Shown in pieces: positions 40,986-51,329 of a stretch of 64,000 nt of DNA. Origin of the DNA: JAMHWF01 sp048500255 (lineage in GTDB: Bacteria; Pseudomonadota; Gammaproteobacteria; Burkholderiales; Burkholderiaceae_C); contig JASNYH010000002.1 of assembly GCA_048500255.1 (NCBI GenBank), positions 62,001 to 126,000 of the forward strand, given 5' to 3'. A model generated the notes under the pieces. The model was given only the letters and a program-made list of their open reading frames with translations, was not told where the DNA came from and ran no database searches. A program made the position numbers and the translations under genes. Positions within the stretch are counted from its first letter, which is position 1; the number at the start of each line of letters is the position of its first letter.

Positions 40986-42029
40986 TCACTCCGAGGTGAA
41001 GATGCTGCCCAGCCGCTCCATGCGCTCGAGCGCCATGCCGCAGCCGCGCACGACGCAGGTCAGCGGATCCTCGGCGACGAGCACGGGCAGGCCGGTCTCC
41101 TCGGCAAGCAGCCGGTCGAGATCGCGCAGCAGCGCGCCACCGCCGGTGAGCATCATGCCGCGCTCGGCGATGTCGGCGCCGAGCTCTGGCGGCGTCTGCT
41201 CGAGCGCGTTCTTCACTGCCGAGACCATCTGGTTGAGCGGGTCGGTCAGCGCTTCGAGGATCTCGTTGCTGCTGATCGTGAAACTGCGCGGCACGCCTTC
41301 GCTGAGATTGCGGCCCTTGACCTCGATCTCCTTGACCTCGGAGCCGGGGAAGGCCGAGCCGATCTGCTTCTTGATCGCTTCGGCCGTCGGCTCGCCGATC
41401 AGCATGCCGTAGTTGCGGCGGATGTAGTTGATGATCGATTCGTCGAACTTGTCGCCGCCGACGCGGATGCTGCCCTTGTAGACCATGCCGCCGAGCGAGA
41501 TGACGCCGACCTCGGTGGTGCCGCCGCCGATGTCGACGACCATCGAGCCGCTGGCCTCGCTGACCGGCAGGCCGGCGCCGATCGCCGCGGCCATCGGCTC
41601 CTCGATCAGGTAGACCTCGCTCGCGCCGGCGCCGAGCGCCGACTCGCGGATCGCGCGGCGCTCGACCTGCGTCGAGCCGCAGGGCACGCAGATGATGATC
41701 CGCGGGCTGGGCTTCAGCATCGAGCGCGGATGGACCATCTTGATGAACTGCTTGAGCATCTGCTCGGTGACGGTGAAGTCGGCGATCACGCCGTCCTTCA
41801 TCGGGCGGATCGCCTCGATGTTGCCGGGCACCTTGCCGAGCATCGCCTTGGCCTCGGCGCCCACCGCCTGGATCGTCTTCTTGCCGTTGGGGCCGCCCTC
41901 GTGGCGGATCGCGACGACCGAAGGCTCGTCGAGCACGATGCCCTTGCCGCGCACGTAGATCAGGGTGTTGGCAGTGCCGAGGTCGATGGCCAGGTCGGTC
42001 GAGAAGTAGCGACGCAGGGATGCGAACAT
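40986..42029 (-). CDS. mreB: Actin-like cytoskeletal protein MreB
   Basis: A 347-residue MreB. It begins MFASLRRYFSTDLAIDLGTA, with phosphate-1 DLGTANTLIYVRG, phosphate-2 SMVVDIGGGTTEVGVISLGG and the adenosine motif MLTGGGALLRDLDRLL. It forms membrane-bound filaments that orient cell-wall synthesis. The first gene of the rod-shape operon; divergent from gatC. The 190 bp between the two starts show no gene and must hold both promoters. Confidence 0.99.
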   Translation of the reverse strand: MFASLRRYFSTDLAIDLGTANTLIYVRGKGIVLDEPSVVAIRHEGGPNGKKTIQAVGAEAKAMLGKVPGNIEAIRPMKDGVIADFTVTEQMLKQFIKMVHPRSMLKPSPRIIICVPCGSTQVERRAIRESALGAGASEVYLIEEPMAAAIGAGLPVSEASGSMVVDIGGGTTEVGVISLGGMVYKGSIRVGGDKFDESIINYIRRNYGMLIGEPTAEAIKKQIGSAFPGSEVKEIEVKGRNLSEGVPRSFTISSNEILEALTDPLNQMVSAVKNALEQTPPELGADIAERGMMLTGGGALLRDLDRLLAEETGLPVLVAEDPLTCVVRGCGMALERMERLGSIFTSE

Positions 42030-42218
42030 GGTGGTGCGGGCGCCAGGGGTTTCAGGCCGACGAGGGCACTTGTAGTGCTGGAACCCCCGACGACGTCGCA
42101 CATAGAGCCTGCGGGCGCAACCGGGGAGCCGGTGAATGACGGGCGATAATACTCCATGGCTGCAGGGTTTAGACCCTCGCCAGCCCTCCCGAAAGCCTCT
42201 GCGAAACGACACTTTTCC

Positions 42219-42518
42219 ATGGCATTGAGCCCGCAGGACGTGAGCCGCATCGCGCACCTGGCGCGCCTCGGCCTGAAGGCCGACGAGCAGGCCGCGATGC
42301 TCGAGCAGCTCAACGAATTCTTCACGATCGTCGAGCGGATGAGCGCTGTCGACACGCGCGGCGTCGAGCCGCTGTACACGCCGCTGTCGGCGCTGCAGCG
42401 GGTGTCGCTGCGCCTGCGCGACGACGCCGTCACCGAGGGCGACGCGCGGGACGCCAACCAGCGCAGCGCTCCGGCCGTCGAGCGCGGCCTGTACCTCGTG
42501 CCGCGGGTGATCGAATGA
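42219..42518 (+). CDS. gatC: Asp/Glu-tRNA amidotransferase subunit C
   Basis: A 99-residue GatC: MALSPQDVSRIAHLARLGLK, then LNEFFTIVERMSAVDTRGVE, LYTPLSALQRVSLRLRDD and the LYLVPRVIE end. It holds GatA and GatB together in the transamidosome that converts Glu-tRNA(Gln) or Asp-tRNA(Asn) to the amide form. The ATG at 42219 fits the family; an in-frame ATG at 42156 adds 21 unconserved residues. First gene of gatCAB. Confidence 0.97.
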   Translation: MALSPQDVSRIAHLARLGLKADEQAAMLEQLNEFFTIVERMSAVDTRGVEPLYTPLSALQRVSLRLRDDAVTEGDARDANQRSAPAVERGLYLVPRVIE

Positions 42519-42579
42519 GCCGCCGACCCTGCCGCTCGTGGCTGGCTCGCGCCGCAGGGCGCAGCACCGAGACTTGCCG

Positions 42580-44070
42580 ATGAGCACCGAGCTCCACTGC
42601 CGCTCGGTCGCCGAGCTGGGCCGCGCCTTGGGGGCGCGCGAGGTTTCGAGCGTCGAGCTGACGAAGCACTTGCTTGCACGCCTTGCCGAACACGAACAAC
42701 TCGGCGCGGTGCTGGCGCACGACGACACGCTGGCGCTCGCACAGGCGCGCACCGCCGACGAGCGCATCGCGCGCGGCGACGCCGGCGCGCTGACCGGCGT
42801 GCCGATCGGCCACAAGGACATCTTCGTGACGCGCGACCTGCCGACGACGGCGGCGTCGCGCATGCTCGACGGCTATCGCAGCCCGTTCGACGCGACCGTC
42901 GTCGCGCGCCTGGCCGGCGCCGGCGCAGTGACGCTGGCCAAGCTCAACTGCGACGAGTTCGCGATGGGCTCGGGCAACGAGAACTCGGCGTTTCGTCCCG
43001 CGCTCAACCCTTGGGACCGTGCGCGCGTGCCCGGCGGCTCGTCGGGCGGCTCGGCCGCGGCCGTCGCGGCGCGCCTGCTGCCGGCGGCGACGGGCACCGA
43101 CACCGGCGGCTCGATCCGCCAGCCGGCGAGCTTTTGCGGCGTCACCGGCATCAAGCCGACCTACGGCAGCTGCTCGCGCTGGGGGATGATCGCCTTCGCG
43201 TCGAGCCTCGACCAGGCCGGTCCGCTGGCGCGCACCGCCGAGGACTGCGCGATCCTGCTGTCGGCGATGAGCGGCTTCGACGAGCGTGACGCGACGAGTG
43301 CCGACCGCCCGCCGCAGGACTTTCGCGCCGTGCTGGCGCGCGCGCGCGAAGGCGCCACGCCGGCGCGCCCGCTGCAGGGCCTGCGCATCGGCCTGCCGCG
43401 CGAGTTCTTCCCCGCTGCGCTGGCCGCCGACGTCGAGCGCGCCGTGCGTTCGGCGCTGGCCGAGCTCGAGAAGCTCGGCGCGACGCTCGTCGACGTGAGC
43501 CTGCCGCGCACCGAGCTGTCGATCCCCGTCTACTACATCATCGCGCCGGCTGAGGCGAGCTCGAACCTGAGCCGCTACGACGGCGTGCGCTACGGCCACC
43601 GCGCCGCGCGCTACGACGACTTGCTCGACATGTACCGCAAGAGCCGCGCCGAGGGCTTCGGTGCCGAGGTCAAGCGTCGCATCATGATCGGCACCTACGT
43701 GCTCAGCCACGGCTACTACGACGCCTACTACCTCCAGGCGCAGAAGCTGCGCCGCATGATCGCCGACGACTTCCAGCGCTGCTTCGCGCAGTGCGACGTG
43801 ATCGCCGGCCCGGTCGCACCGACCGTCGCCTGGCCGCTGGGCGCCAAGCGTGCCGACCCGGTCGCCGCCTACCTGGCCGACATCTTCACGCTGCCGGCCA
43901 GTCTCGCCGGCCTGCCCGGCATGAGCGTGCCGGCCGGCTTCGGCGACGCGTCGATGCCCGTGGGGCTGCAGCTCGTGGGCAACTATTTCGACGAAGGCAC
44001 GCTGCTGCACGCAGCGCACGCGCTGCAGCAGGCGACGGACTGGCATGCGCGCATGCCGGGGGGGGTCTGA
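42580..44070 (+). CDS. gatA: Asp/Glu-tRNA amidotransferase subunit A
   Basis: A 496-residue amidase-signature protein. The Ser-cisSer-Lys triad is visible: Lys in GVPIGHKDIFVTRD, cis-Ser in RVPGGSSGGSAAAVAARLLP and Ser in TDTGGSIRQPASFCGVTGIK. Late motifs include RRIMIGTYVLSHGYYDAYYL. GatA releases ammonia from glutamine and passes it to GatB. Start at 42580, 61 bp after gatC. Confidence 0.98.
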   Translation: MSTELHCRSVAELGRALGAREVSSVELTKHLLARLAEHEQLGAVLAHDDTLALAQARTADERIARGDAGALTGVPIGHKDIFVTRDLPTTAASRMLDGYRSPFDATVVARLAGAGAVTLAKLNCDEFAMGSGNENSAFRPALNPWDRARVPGGSSGGSAAAVAARLLPAATGTDTGGSIRQPASFCGVTGIKPTYGSCSRWGMIAFASSLDQAGPLARTAEDCAILLSAMSGFDERDATSADRPPQDFRAVLARAREGATPARPLQGLRIGLPREFFPAALAADVERAVRSALAELEKLGATLVDVSLPRTELSIPVYYIIAPAEASSNLSRYDGVRYGHRAARYDDLLDMYRKSRAEGFGAEVKRRIMIGTYVLSHGYYDAYYLQAQKLRRMIADDFQRCFAQCDVIAGPVAPTVAWPLGAKRADPVAAYLADIFTLPASLAGLPGMSVPAGFGDASMPVGLQLVGNYFDEGTLLHAAHALQQATDWHARMPGGV

Positions 44071-44072
44071 CG

Positions 44073-45527
<1,455 letters not shown>

Positions 45528-45534
45528 TCCGCCG

Positions 45535-46239
45535 CTACTGGCGCGCCGAGCGCGGCGTCGACTGCGACGCGGCGCTGTTGAGCGACGTCGACGATCCCGG
45601 CGGCGCACCGGCCCAGAGCTGGCGCAGGCGCGCCAGCTCGGCGTCGTACAGCGCATTGATGCGCCCGATCTCGGCCTGCTGGTTCTGCACCAGCGCCTTC
45701 TGCGCCTCGGTGGCGGCGTCGTTGGCGTCGAGCTGCTGCTTCAGCGCGGCGGGCAGCTTCTTGCCGACGTAGAACTCCGTCTCGGCGATGAGCGGCTTGC
45801 GCTCGGTGGCCAGCGTCGCCAAGCGCGTCTCGCTGGCCTGCACGGCCTTGCGCACGTCGTCGAGCGCGGCTTCGCGCGCCTTGCGGTGCACCGTCTCGTC
45901 GGGGAAGCGATGCAGCAGGTTGCGGTCGCGGCGCACCGCCTCCTGCTGCGCCTTCAGCTCGGCCTGGCGGCGCTGCTCGCGCGCCTCGACCTCGGCGCGC
46001 TCTTCGGCGGTCAGCGTCGGCGGGATGATGCGCTGCACCGAGCCGTCGCGATTGAGCACGCGCTGCTCGCGACCGGTGCACTCGGGGATCGGGCGATCCG
46101 ACGTCAGTTTGCGGCCCTGGGCGTCGGTGCAGGTGAAGATCGTGCCGTTGGCCGCCAGCGCGGCCAGCGGCGCGAGCGACAGCGCGAGCACGGCAACGCT
46201 TCGGGCGAGCCGGTGGGCATGTCGGTCGGTGTATGACAT
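45535..46239 (-). CDS. DUF4124-domain periplasmic protein
   Basis: A 234-residue protein. A signal peptide (SVAVLALSLAPLAALAANG) is followed by the short DUF4124 module: IFTCTDAQGRKLTSDRPIPE and CTGREQRVLNRDGSVQRIIP. A long charged coiled coil fills residues 75-205. DUF4124 proteins are common in Beta- and Gammaproteobacteria, exported, of unknown function. The ATG follows the pyrE stop directly, so the two genes are co-transcribed. Confidence 0.88.
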   Translation of the reverse strand: MSYTDRHAHRLARSVAVLALSLAPLAALAANGTIFTCTDAQGRKLTSDRPIPECTGREQRVLNRDGSVQRIIPPTLTAEERAEVEAREQRRQAELKAQQEAVRRDRNLLHRFPDETVHRKAREAALDDVRKAVQASETRLATLATERKPLIAETEFYVGKKLPAALKQQLDANDAATEAQKALVQNQQAEIGRINALYDAELARLRQLWAGAPPGSSTSLNSAASQSTPRSARQ

Positions 46240-46917
46240 TCAGACTCCGTAGCGTTCGCGATAGTCCCGCACGCGCGCGAGATGCGCGCCGAGTGCGGGG
46301 TCGTGCTGCGAACGCAGATACTCCGTCAAGTCGCCGAGCGTCGCCACGGCGACGACGCGCAGCCCGAGTTGGCGCGTGACAAACTGCACTGCCGACCACG
46401 GCGCGTCGGCGCCGCCTTCGGTTGCCTTCTCCTGGCGGTCGAGCGCGATCGCCACACCGCACGGCGTGCCGCCGGCGGCCGAGATCATCGCGATCGACTC
46501 GCGCACCGAGGTGCCTGCCGAGATCACGTCGTCGACGATCAGCACGCGGCCGGCGACCGGCGCACCGACCAGCGTGCCGCCCTCGCCGTGGTCCTTGGCT
46601 TCCTTGCGGTTGTAGGCGAAGGGCTTGTTGTGGCCGAGCCGGGCCAGCTCGATCGCCACCGCGGCAGCCAGCGTGATGCCCTTGTAGGCGGGGCCGAACA
46701 GCATCTCGAACTCGAGGCCGCTGTCGATCAGGCGCTGTGCATAGAATCGCGCGAGGCGGCCCAGCTTGGCGCCGTCGTCGAACAGTCCGGCGTTGAAGAA
46801 GTACGGCGACAGCCGGCCGGCCTTCGTCCTGAATTCACCGAAGCGCAGCACGCCGGCCTCGACGGCGAAGCGGACGAACTCCTGCGCGAGCGCATCGGAA
46901 CCAGGGCCTGTCGTCAT
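46240..46917 (-). CDS. pyrE: Orotate phosphoribosyltransferase
   Basis: A 225-residue PyrE: FAVEAGVLRFGEFRTKAGRL SPYFFNAG at the N-terminus, FEMLFGPAYKGITLAAAVAI, FAYNRKEAKDHGEGGTLVGA and the PRPP-binding loop RVLIVDDVISAGTSVRES. It makes OMP from orotate and PRPP in pyrimidine synthesis. I chose ATG 46917; an in-frame ATG at 46950 would overlap the divergent xth start. Confidence 0.97.
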   Translation of the reverse strand: MTTGPGSDALAQEFVRFAVEAGVLRFGEFRTKAGRLSPYFFNAGLFDDGAKLGRLARFYAQRLIDSGLEFEMLFGPAYKGITLAAAVAIELARLGHNKPFAYNRKEAKDHGEGGTLVGAPVAGRVLIVDDVISAGTSVRESIAMISAAGGTPCGVAIALDRQEKATEGGADAPWSAVQFVTRQLGLRVVAVATLGDLTEYLRSQHDPALGAHLARVRDYRERYGV

Positions 46918-46931
46918 CGGGGATACCGCGC

Positions 46932-47723
46932 GTGTTTCGTCTCGTGTCATTGAATCTGAACGGCATCCGCTCGGCGGCGAACAAGGGGCTGTTGCCCTGG
47001 GCCGAATCGATCCGTGCCGATTGTATGGGGGTGCAGGAGATCAAGGCCGTCGCCGCCGACCTGCACGGCCGCTTCGAGCAGATCGACGGCATGAAGGGCC
47101 ACTTTCACCTCGCCGAGCGCAAGGGCTATTCGGGTGTCGGCCTGTACTGCCGCGCGACGCCGTCGGACGTGGTCACCGGCATCGGCAACGCCGAGTTCGA
47201 CGCCGAGGGACGCTACGTCGAGGCGCGCTTCGACACGCCGCGGCGCAAGCTGAGCCTGGTCAGCTGCTACTTCCCCAGCGGCTCGAGCGGCGAGGAGCGC
47301 CAGCAGGCCAAGTTCCGCTTCCTCGAGCTGTTCCATCCGCAGCTACAGCGGCTCAAGGCCGAGCGCGACTTCGTGCTCGTCGGCGACGTCAACATCGCGC
47401 ACAAGGAAGTCGACCTCAAGAACTGGCGCAGCAACCAGAAGAACAGCGGCTTCCTGCCCGAGGAGCGCGCCTGGATGACGCGGGTGCTCGACGAGATGGG
47501 CCTCGTCGACGTGCACCGCAGCCTGCGCCCGCACGACACCGGCGAGGCCTACACGTGGTGGAGCAATCGCGGCAACGCACGCGCCAATAACGTCGGCTGG
47601 CGCATCGACTACCACCTGGCCACGCCGGCCGTCGCCGATCTGGCGCGCCGCGTCGAGGTCTACAAGGGCCGATGGTTCTCGGACCATGCGCCGCTGATCG
47701 TCGACTACGACTTCAAGCTCTGA
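46932..47723 (+). CDS. xth: Exodeoxyribonuclease III
   Basis: A 263-residue AP endonuclease/exonuclease. It begins MFRLVSLNLNGIRSAANKGL (from a GTG), with the metal-binding Glu in GVQEIKAVAADL, VSCYFPSGSSGEERQQAKFR, FVLVGDVNIAHKEVDLKNWR, WRIDYHLATP and the catalytic SDHAPLIVDYDF end. It repairs abasic sites. Lys in QEIKA replaces the Thr/Lys seen in homologs without consequence. Its start codon is only 14 bp from the divergent pyrE start. Confidence 0.96.
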   Translation: MFRLVSLNLNGIRSAANKGLLPWAESIRADCMGVQEIKAVAADLHGRFEQIDGMKGHFHLAERKGYSGVGLYCRATPSDVVTGIGNAEFDAEGRYVEARFDTPRRKLSLVSCYFPSGSSGEERQQAKFRFLELFHPQLQRLKAERDFVLVGDVNIAHKEVDLKNWRSNQKNSGFLPEERAWMTRVLDEMGLVDVHRSLRPHDTGEAYTWWSNRGNARANNVGWRIDYHLATPAVADLARRVEVYKGRWFSDHAPLIVDYDFKL

Positions 47724-47739
47724 ATCGACGGGTCTCGCG

Positions 47740-48669
47740 TCAGCCCGCCTTCGCCGGCGGCGGGCCGTAGCTCTGCGCCGGCTTGGCGGCGCGTTCGTAC
47801 AGCGGCAGCACCTTGGGCAGCGTGGCCTGGATGTCGCGGATGCGCGTCTCGCCGGCCGGGTGCGTCGACAAGAACTGCGGCGGAGCGCCCTTGCTGGCCG
47901 ACAGCATCTTCTGCCACAGCGTGACGGCCGAGCGCGGGTCGTATCCGCCGCGCGCCGCGATGTCGAGGCCGACGAGATCGGCCTCCGATTCGTCGTCGCG
48001 GCTGAACTTGAGGGTCAGCAGCTGGCCGCCCATGTTGAGCGCGGCGTCACCGAGGTTGCCCAGGCCGAGCAGCGCCGAGATCACGCCGGCACCGACACGG
48101 GTCGCCGTCGACTTGCCCATGCGTTCGCGCGCATGCTCGCGCAGCGCATGCGCCATCTCGTGGCCCATGATCATCGCCACCTCGTCGTCGCCGAGCCTGA
48201 GCTGGTCGAGCAGGCCGTAGAAGAAGGCGATCTTGCCGCCCGGCATGCAGAAGGCGTTGAGCTCCTTGCTGCCGATCAGGTTGACCTCCCACTTCCATTG
48301 CCGCGCGCGCGCGTTCCACGGCGCGCAGTACGGGATCAGCCGCTGCGCGATGGCGCGCAGCCGCACGACCTGCGGATGGTCTGCGGGCCCGAGCGCCTTC
48401 TTGGCGCGCGCTTCGCGCAGCAGCTGGTCGTATTGCTGCGTCGCCGCCTGCTCGACCTGCTCGGCCGGCACGAGGCGCGCCAGCGCCGACTGGCTGCCGA
48501 CGTCGACGCCGTCGCGCGCCAGCACCGGCGCGGCAACCGCAGCGCCGGCCGCGGCGACGAGGGCGCGGGCGAAGAGGCGTCGCTGCGGCGATTCAGGCGC
48601 GCAGCCGCAGCGGCAGGAGAGCCGGCCCCAGCCGGCGGCAGACGAACGGATCTCGCAGTCGGTGTTCAT
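47740..48669 (-). CDS. M48 metalloprotease, LoiP/YcaL-like
   Basis: A 309-residue protein. The zinc motif is MIMGHEMAHALREHARER with a third ligand in DDESEADLVGLDIAARGGYD; the C-terminal THPAGETRIRDIQATLPKVL is typical of this single-domain M48 group. The N-terminus contains a twin-Arg-like signal (SPQRRLFARALVAAAGAAVA) preceded by a Cys-rich stretch (RLSCRCGCAPES), so the real start may lie downstream of 48669. It probably acts in the periplasm on misfolded proteins. It shares orientation with the AmpG-like gene upstream, 7 bp apart. Confidence 0.88.
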   Translation of the reverse strand: MNTDCEIRSSAAGWGRLSCRCGCAPESPQRRLFARALVAAAGAAVAAPVLARDGVDVGSQSALARLVPAEQVEQAATQQYDQLLREARAKKALGPADHPQVVRLRAIAQRLIPYCAPWNARARQWKWEVNLIGSKELNAFCMPGGKIAFFYGLLDQLRLGDDEVAMIMGHEMAHALREHARERMGKSTATRVGAGVISALLGLGNLGDAALNMGGQLLTLKFSRDDESEADLVGLDIAARGGYDPRSAVTLWQKMLSASKGAPPQFLSTHPAGETRIRDIQATLPKVLPLYERAAKPAQSYGPPPAKAG

Positions 48670-48676
48670 GGGCGCA

Positions 48677-50182
48677 TCAACGCGCGTCGTGCCGTTCGAG
48701 CATACGGCGTACCCGCGGCAGCAGCAGATAGGCGGGAAACGAGAGCCCGAAGGTCAGCAGGAAATAGGGCGCGTAGCCGAGCTCCTGCGCGCCCACGCCG
48801 CCGGCCCAGCCGGCAACGGCGCGGCTGAACGCGAAGATCGAGCTGAGGATGGCGTACTCCGTGGTCGCCTTGGCGCGGCTCGTGATCGCCATCAGGAAGG
48901 CGAGGAACGCGCCCGTACCCAGCCCGCCGGTGAAGCTCTCGAGCGCGCTGGCCGCATACACCGCCGCCTGGTGCGCGAGCGCGATGTCGCTGCCCTGTGG
49001 CGCGGCCGGCACGGCCCACGCCGCCGCGGCGTAGCCCAGGTTGGACAGCGCCTGCCACAAGCCGAGCACCCACAGCCCGCGGAAGATGCCGGCGCGGTCG
49101 ACGTACCAGCCGCCGATCAGCCCGCCCGCGATCGATAGCGCGAGCCCGAGGTTGACGCTGACCAGCCCGATCTGCTGATTGGTGAAGCCCGCGTCGACCC
49201 AGAACGGCTTGACCATGAAGCCCATCGCCGCGTCGCCCAGCTTGAACAGCAGGATGAACAGCAGGATGGCGATCATCCCGGGGCGCGCCAGCAGCTCGAC
49301 CCAGGCGCCGAAGACGGGGCCTTCGCGCAGCAGCGCGGCGCGAGGGCCGCGCGCAGCGACGACGATCAGCGCGGCGCCGGCGAACATCAGCCCGACCGGC
49401 AGCAGACCCTTGAACCACCACGTCGCGCTCCACGCCGCGACGGCTCGCCAGCCGGCCGCCGCCGCCAGCGGCGCCAGCGCCGGCCACAACAGCCCGGCCA
49501 GCACGAGCGCCAGCGCGGCCACCCACAGCGGCTGCTCGCGCAGCAGCGCGAGCTCGCGACGCACGCTCGTCGGCGCCGCGCTGCGCAGCGGCTCGCGCGG
49601 TGCGAACAGCACCGCGACGGCATTGGCGACGAACACGCCGCCGCCCAGCAGGTAGGCACACGACCAGCCGTACCAGCCCGACAGCATCAGCACGGCACCC
49701 GCGAACAGCATGCCGACGCGATAGAAGCCGATGCGCACGCCGTTGGCGAGGCCGTACTCGCGGCGATCGAGCAGCTCGATCGTGTAGCCGTCGGTCGCGA
49801 TGTCGTTGGTCGCCGACAGGAACGTGAACGCGCCGATCGCGATCCACACCCAGGGGCCGAAGTCGAGGCCCGCGCCGCCGTGGCCGCCGGCATAGAACAC
49901 CATCACGCCGGCCATGCCGAGGTTCGCGCCGGCGATCCACCGGCGATGACGGCGCACGCGGTCGACGGCCGGCGCCCACAGGAACTTGACCGTCCACGCC
50001 AGCCCGAGCAGGCTCAGCAGCCCGATGTCGGCCAGGTTGACGCCCTGCTGGCGGAAGTAGACCGGGAAGATGTCGTAGAAGACGCCGAGCGGCAGCCCTT
50101 CGCTGAAGTACAGCAGCGCGACCCAGAAGAGCTTGCGCTTGTAGGCGGGCGGGCGCGGCTCGTCGGCAGGCGCAGCGGTCAT
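48677..50182 (-). CDS. AmpG-like MFS transporter
   Basis: A 501-residue protein with 12-14 membrane helices. YFSEGLPLGVFYDIFPVYFR, GLAWTVKFLWAPAVDRVRRH and SATNDIATDGYTIELLDRRE are AmpG-family signatures. AmpG imports GlcNAc-anhydroMur peptides for wall recycling and beta-lactamase induction. The extra middle segment (residues 200-275) is longer than in E. coli AmpG. It precedes the M48 protease by 7 bp. Muropeptide transport is inferred from family. Confidence 0.82.
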   Translation of the reverse strand: MTAAPADEPRPPAYKRKLFWVALLYFSEGLPLGVFYDIFPVYFRQQGVNLADIGLLSLLGLAWTVKFLWAPAVDRVRRHRRWIAGANLGMAGVMVFYAGGHGGAGLDFGPWVWIAIGAFTFLSATNDIATDGYTIELLDRREYGLANGVRIGFYRVGMLFAGAVLMLSGWYGWSCAYLLGGGVFVANAVAVLFAPREPLRSAAPTSVRRELALLREQPLWVAALALVLAGLLWPALAPLAAAAGWRAVAAWSATWWFKGLLPVGLMFAGAALIVVAARGPRAALLREGPVFGAWVELLARPGMIAILLFILLFKLGDAAMGFMVKPFWVDAGFTNQQIGLVSVNLGLALSIAGGLIGGWYVDRAGIFRGLWVLGLWQALSNLGYAAAAWAVPAAPQGSDIALAHQAAVYAASALESFTGGLGTGAFLAFLMAITSRAKATTEYAILSSIFAFSRAVAGWAGGVGAQELGYAPYFLLTFGLSFPAYLLLPRVRRMLERHDAR

Positions 50183-50217
50183 CGGCGCATTCTAGGGAGC
50201 GCCGATGACCGCTCGGC

Positions 50218-50439
50218 TCAGCGCGTCGGCGCCGACGCGGCGAGCACGAACTTGCCGATCTCCTCGGCATGCATGCGAGCGACGTCTTCCTGCCCGCCAA
50301 CGGCCATCACGTTGAACGTCGACACAGTGGACGATCCGAGCACGGCGCCCGTCTTCGGGTCACGCATCGTGACTTCCGATTCAATGCCATCCTTGCCAGC
50401 GAGGACGCCGGACATGTTGCGCCATAGACCAGAGCGCAT
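50218..50439 (-). pseudogene. Probable 3' remnant of an unrecognised gene
   Basis: The minus strand encodes VTMRDPKTGAVLGSSTVSTF followed by NVMAVGGQEDVARMHAEEIG, a well-ordered C-terminal domain with a clear stop at 50218. No N-terminal part exists: upstream the frame enters the anti-sigma factor gene. The first ATG (50439) gives 73 residues without signal peptide or ribosome-binding site. Base composition from 50330 to 50460 is visibly less GC-rich than the flanks. It may be a truncated gene or, less likely, a real short gene. Confidence 0.4.
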
Positions 50440-50486
50440 GCGGTACGCAACGATCCCGGGCCGCAGCTTGCCGCCCGCGAGAATGC

Positions 50487-51308
50487 TCAGCGCGGCTGCG
50501 GCACCTGGACGGCGCTGCCTTGTCGATAGATCGTCTCGGCCAGCGCCAGCAGCTGCTCGCGCGGCAACTGGCCGGCCAGCGCATAACCCGCCGGCCCCTC
50601 GATCCAATAGAACAGGCCGAGCTCGCCGCGGCGAGCGTAATGAAACTGGGCCGGCACATCGGCCGCCGACCCGTCGTCGGGCTTGCGCAGGTAGACGGTG
50701 ACGCGCTCGCCTTCGCCGCGCTGGTACATCAGTTGCGCGCTCGGGCCGGTGGCATCGGGCAGCAGGCGCCCGCCGACGAGCTCGAAGCCGTGCTCGCGCA
50801 GGTCGAACAGCTTGACCGGCACGTCGAGGCGCCGCGTCAGCCAGCGCGCGAGATGCTCTTCCTGTGCGCGCACCTCCACCGGATGCCGCACTTCGGGCAC
50901 GTAGACGCTGTGCGCGACGGCGGCGCGCTGGACCCAGGGCACCGCGGGCGACGCCCGCTCGGCGAGCACCGGCGCCGGGCTGCGCGCGACTTGCCACGCG
51001 ACGAACGCGCCGAGCGCACCGCCGAGCACGAACACGCCGGCCAGCGCGGCCGCCCGTGCCCAGGCGGACGCCGCCGCGGGCCCTTCGGTGCGCTGCATCG
51101 CGGCGCGCGCCAGGCGCGGCTCGACGCGCTCGTTGAGCACGGGGTCGAAGCGCGCGCGCAGCGCGTCGCGGTCGGCGGCCCAGTCGCGCACGCGCTGCGC
51201 GGCCTCGGGGTGCCGGCCGATCCAGGCCTCGACCTGCGCCGACTCGTTCGCCTCGAGCTCGCCGTCGAGCCAGGCGCTGAGCTTGCTGTCGTTCGGAGGG
51301 GTGTCCAT
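50487..51308 (-). CDS. Membrane anti-sigma factor (RsiW/ChrR-type N-terminus)
   Basis: A 273-residue protein. Residues 1-80 form a cytoplasmic anti-sigma domain (SKLSAWLDGELEANESAQVE, then AAQRVRDWAADRDALRARFD). A membrane helix lies near 85-108 (ALAGVFVLGGALGAFVAWQV), and the periplasmic part includes YVPEVRHPVEVRAQEEHLAR and FELVGGRLLPDATGPSAQLM. It is expected to hold the ECF sigma factor encoded just upstream. No zinc-binding HxxxCxxC is visible. Confidence 0.9.
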   Translation of the reverse strand: MDTPPNDSKLSAWLDGELEANESAQVEAWIGRHPEAAQRVRDWAADRDALRARFDPVLNERVEPRLARAAMQRTEGPAAASAWARAAALAGVFVLGGALGAFVAWQVARSPAPVLAERASPAVPWVQRAAVAHSVYVPEVRHPVEVRAQEEHLARWLTRRLDVPVKLFDLREHGFELVGGRLLPDATGPSAQLMYQRGEGERVTVYLRKPDDGSAADVPAQFHYARRGELGLFYWIEGPAGYALAGQLPREQLLALAETIYRQGSAVQVPQPR

Positions 51309-51329
51309 CGTCGTCGTTTCGTCTACGTC

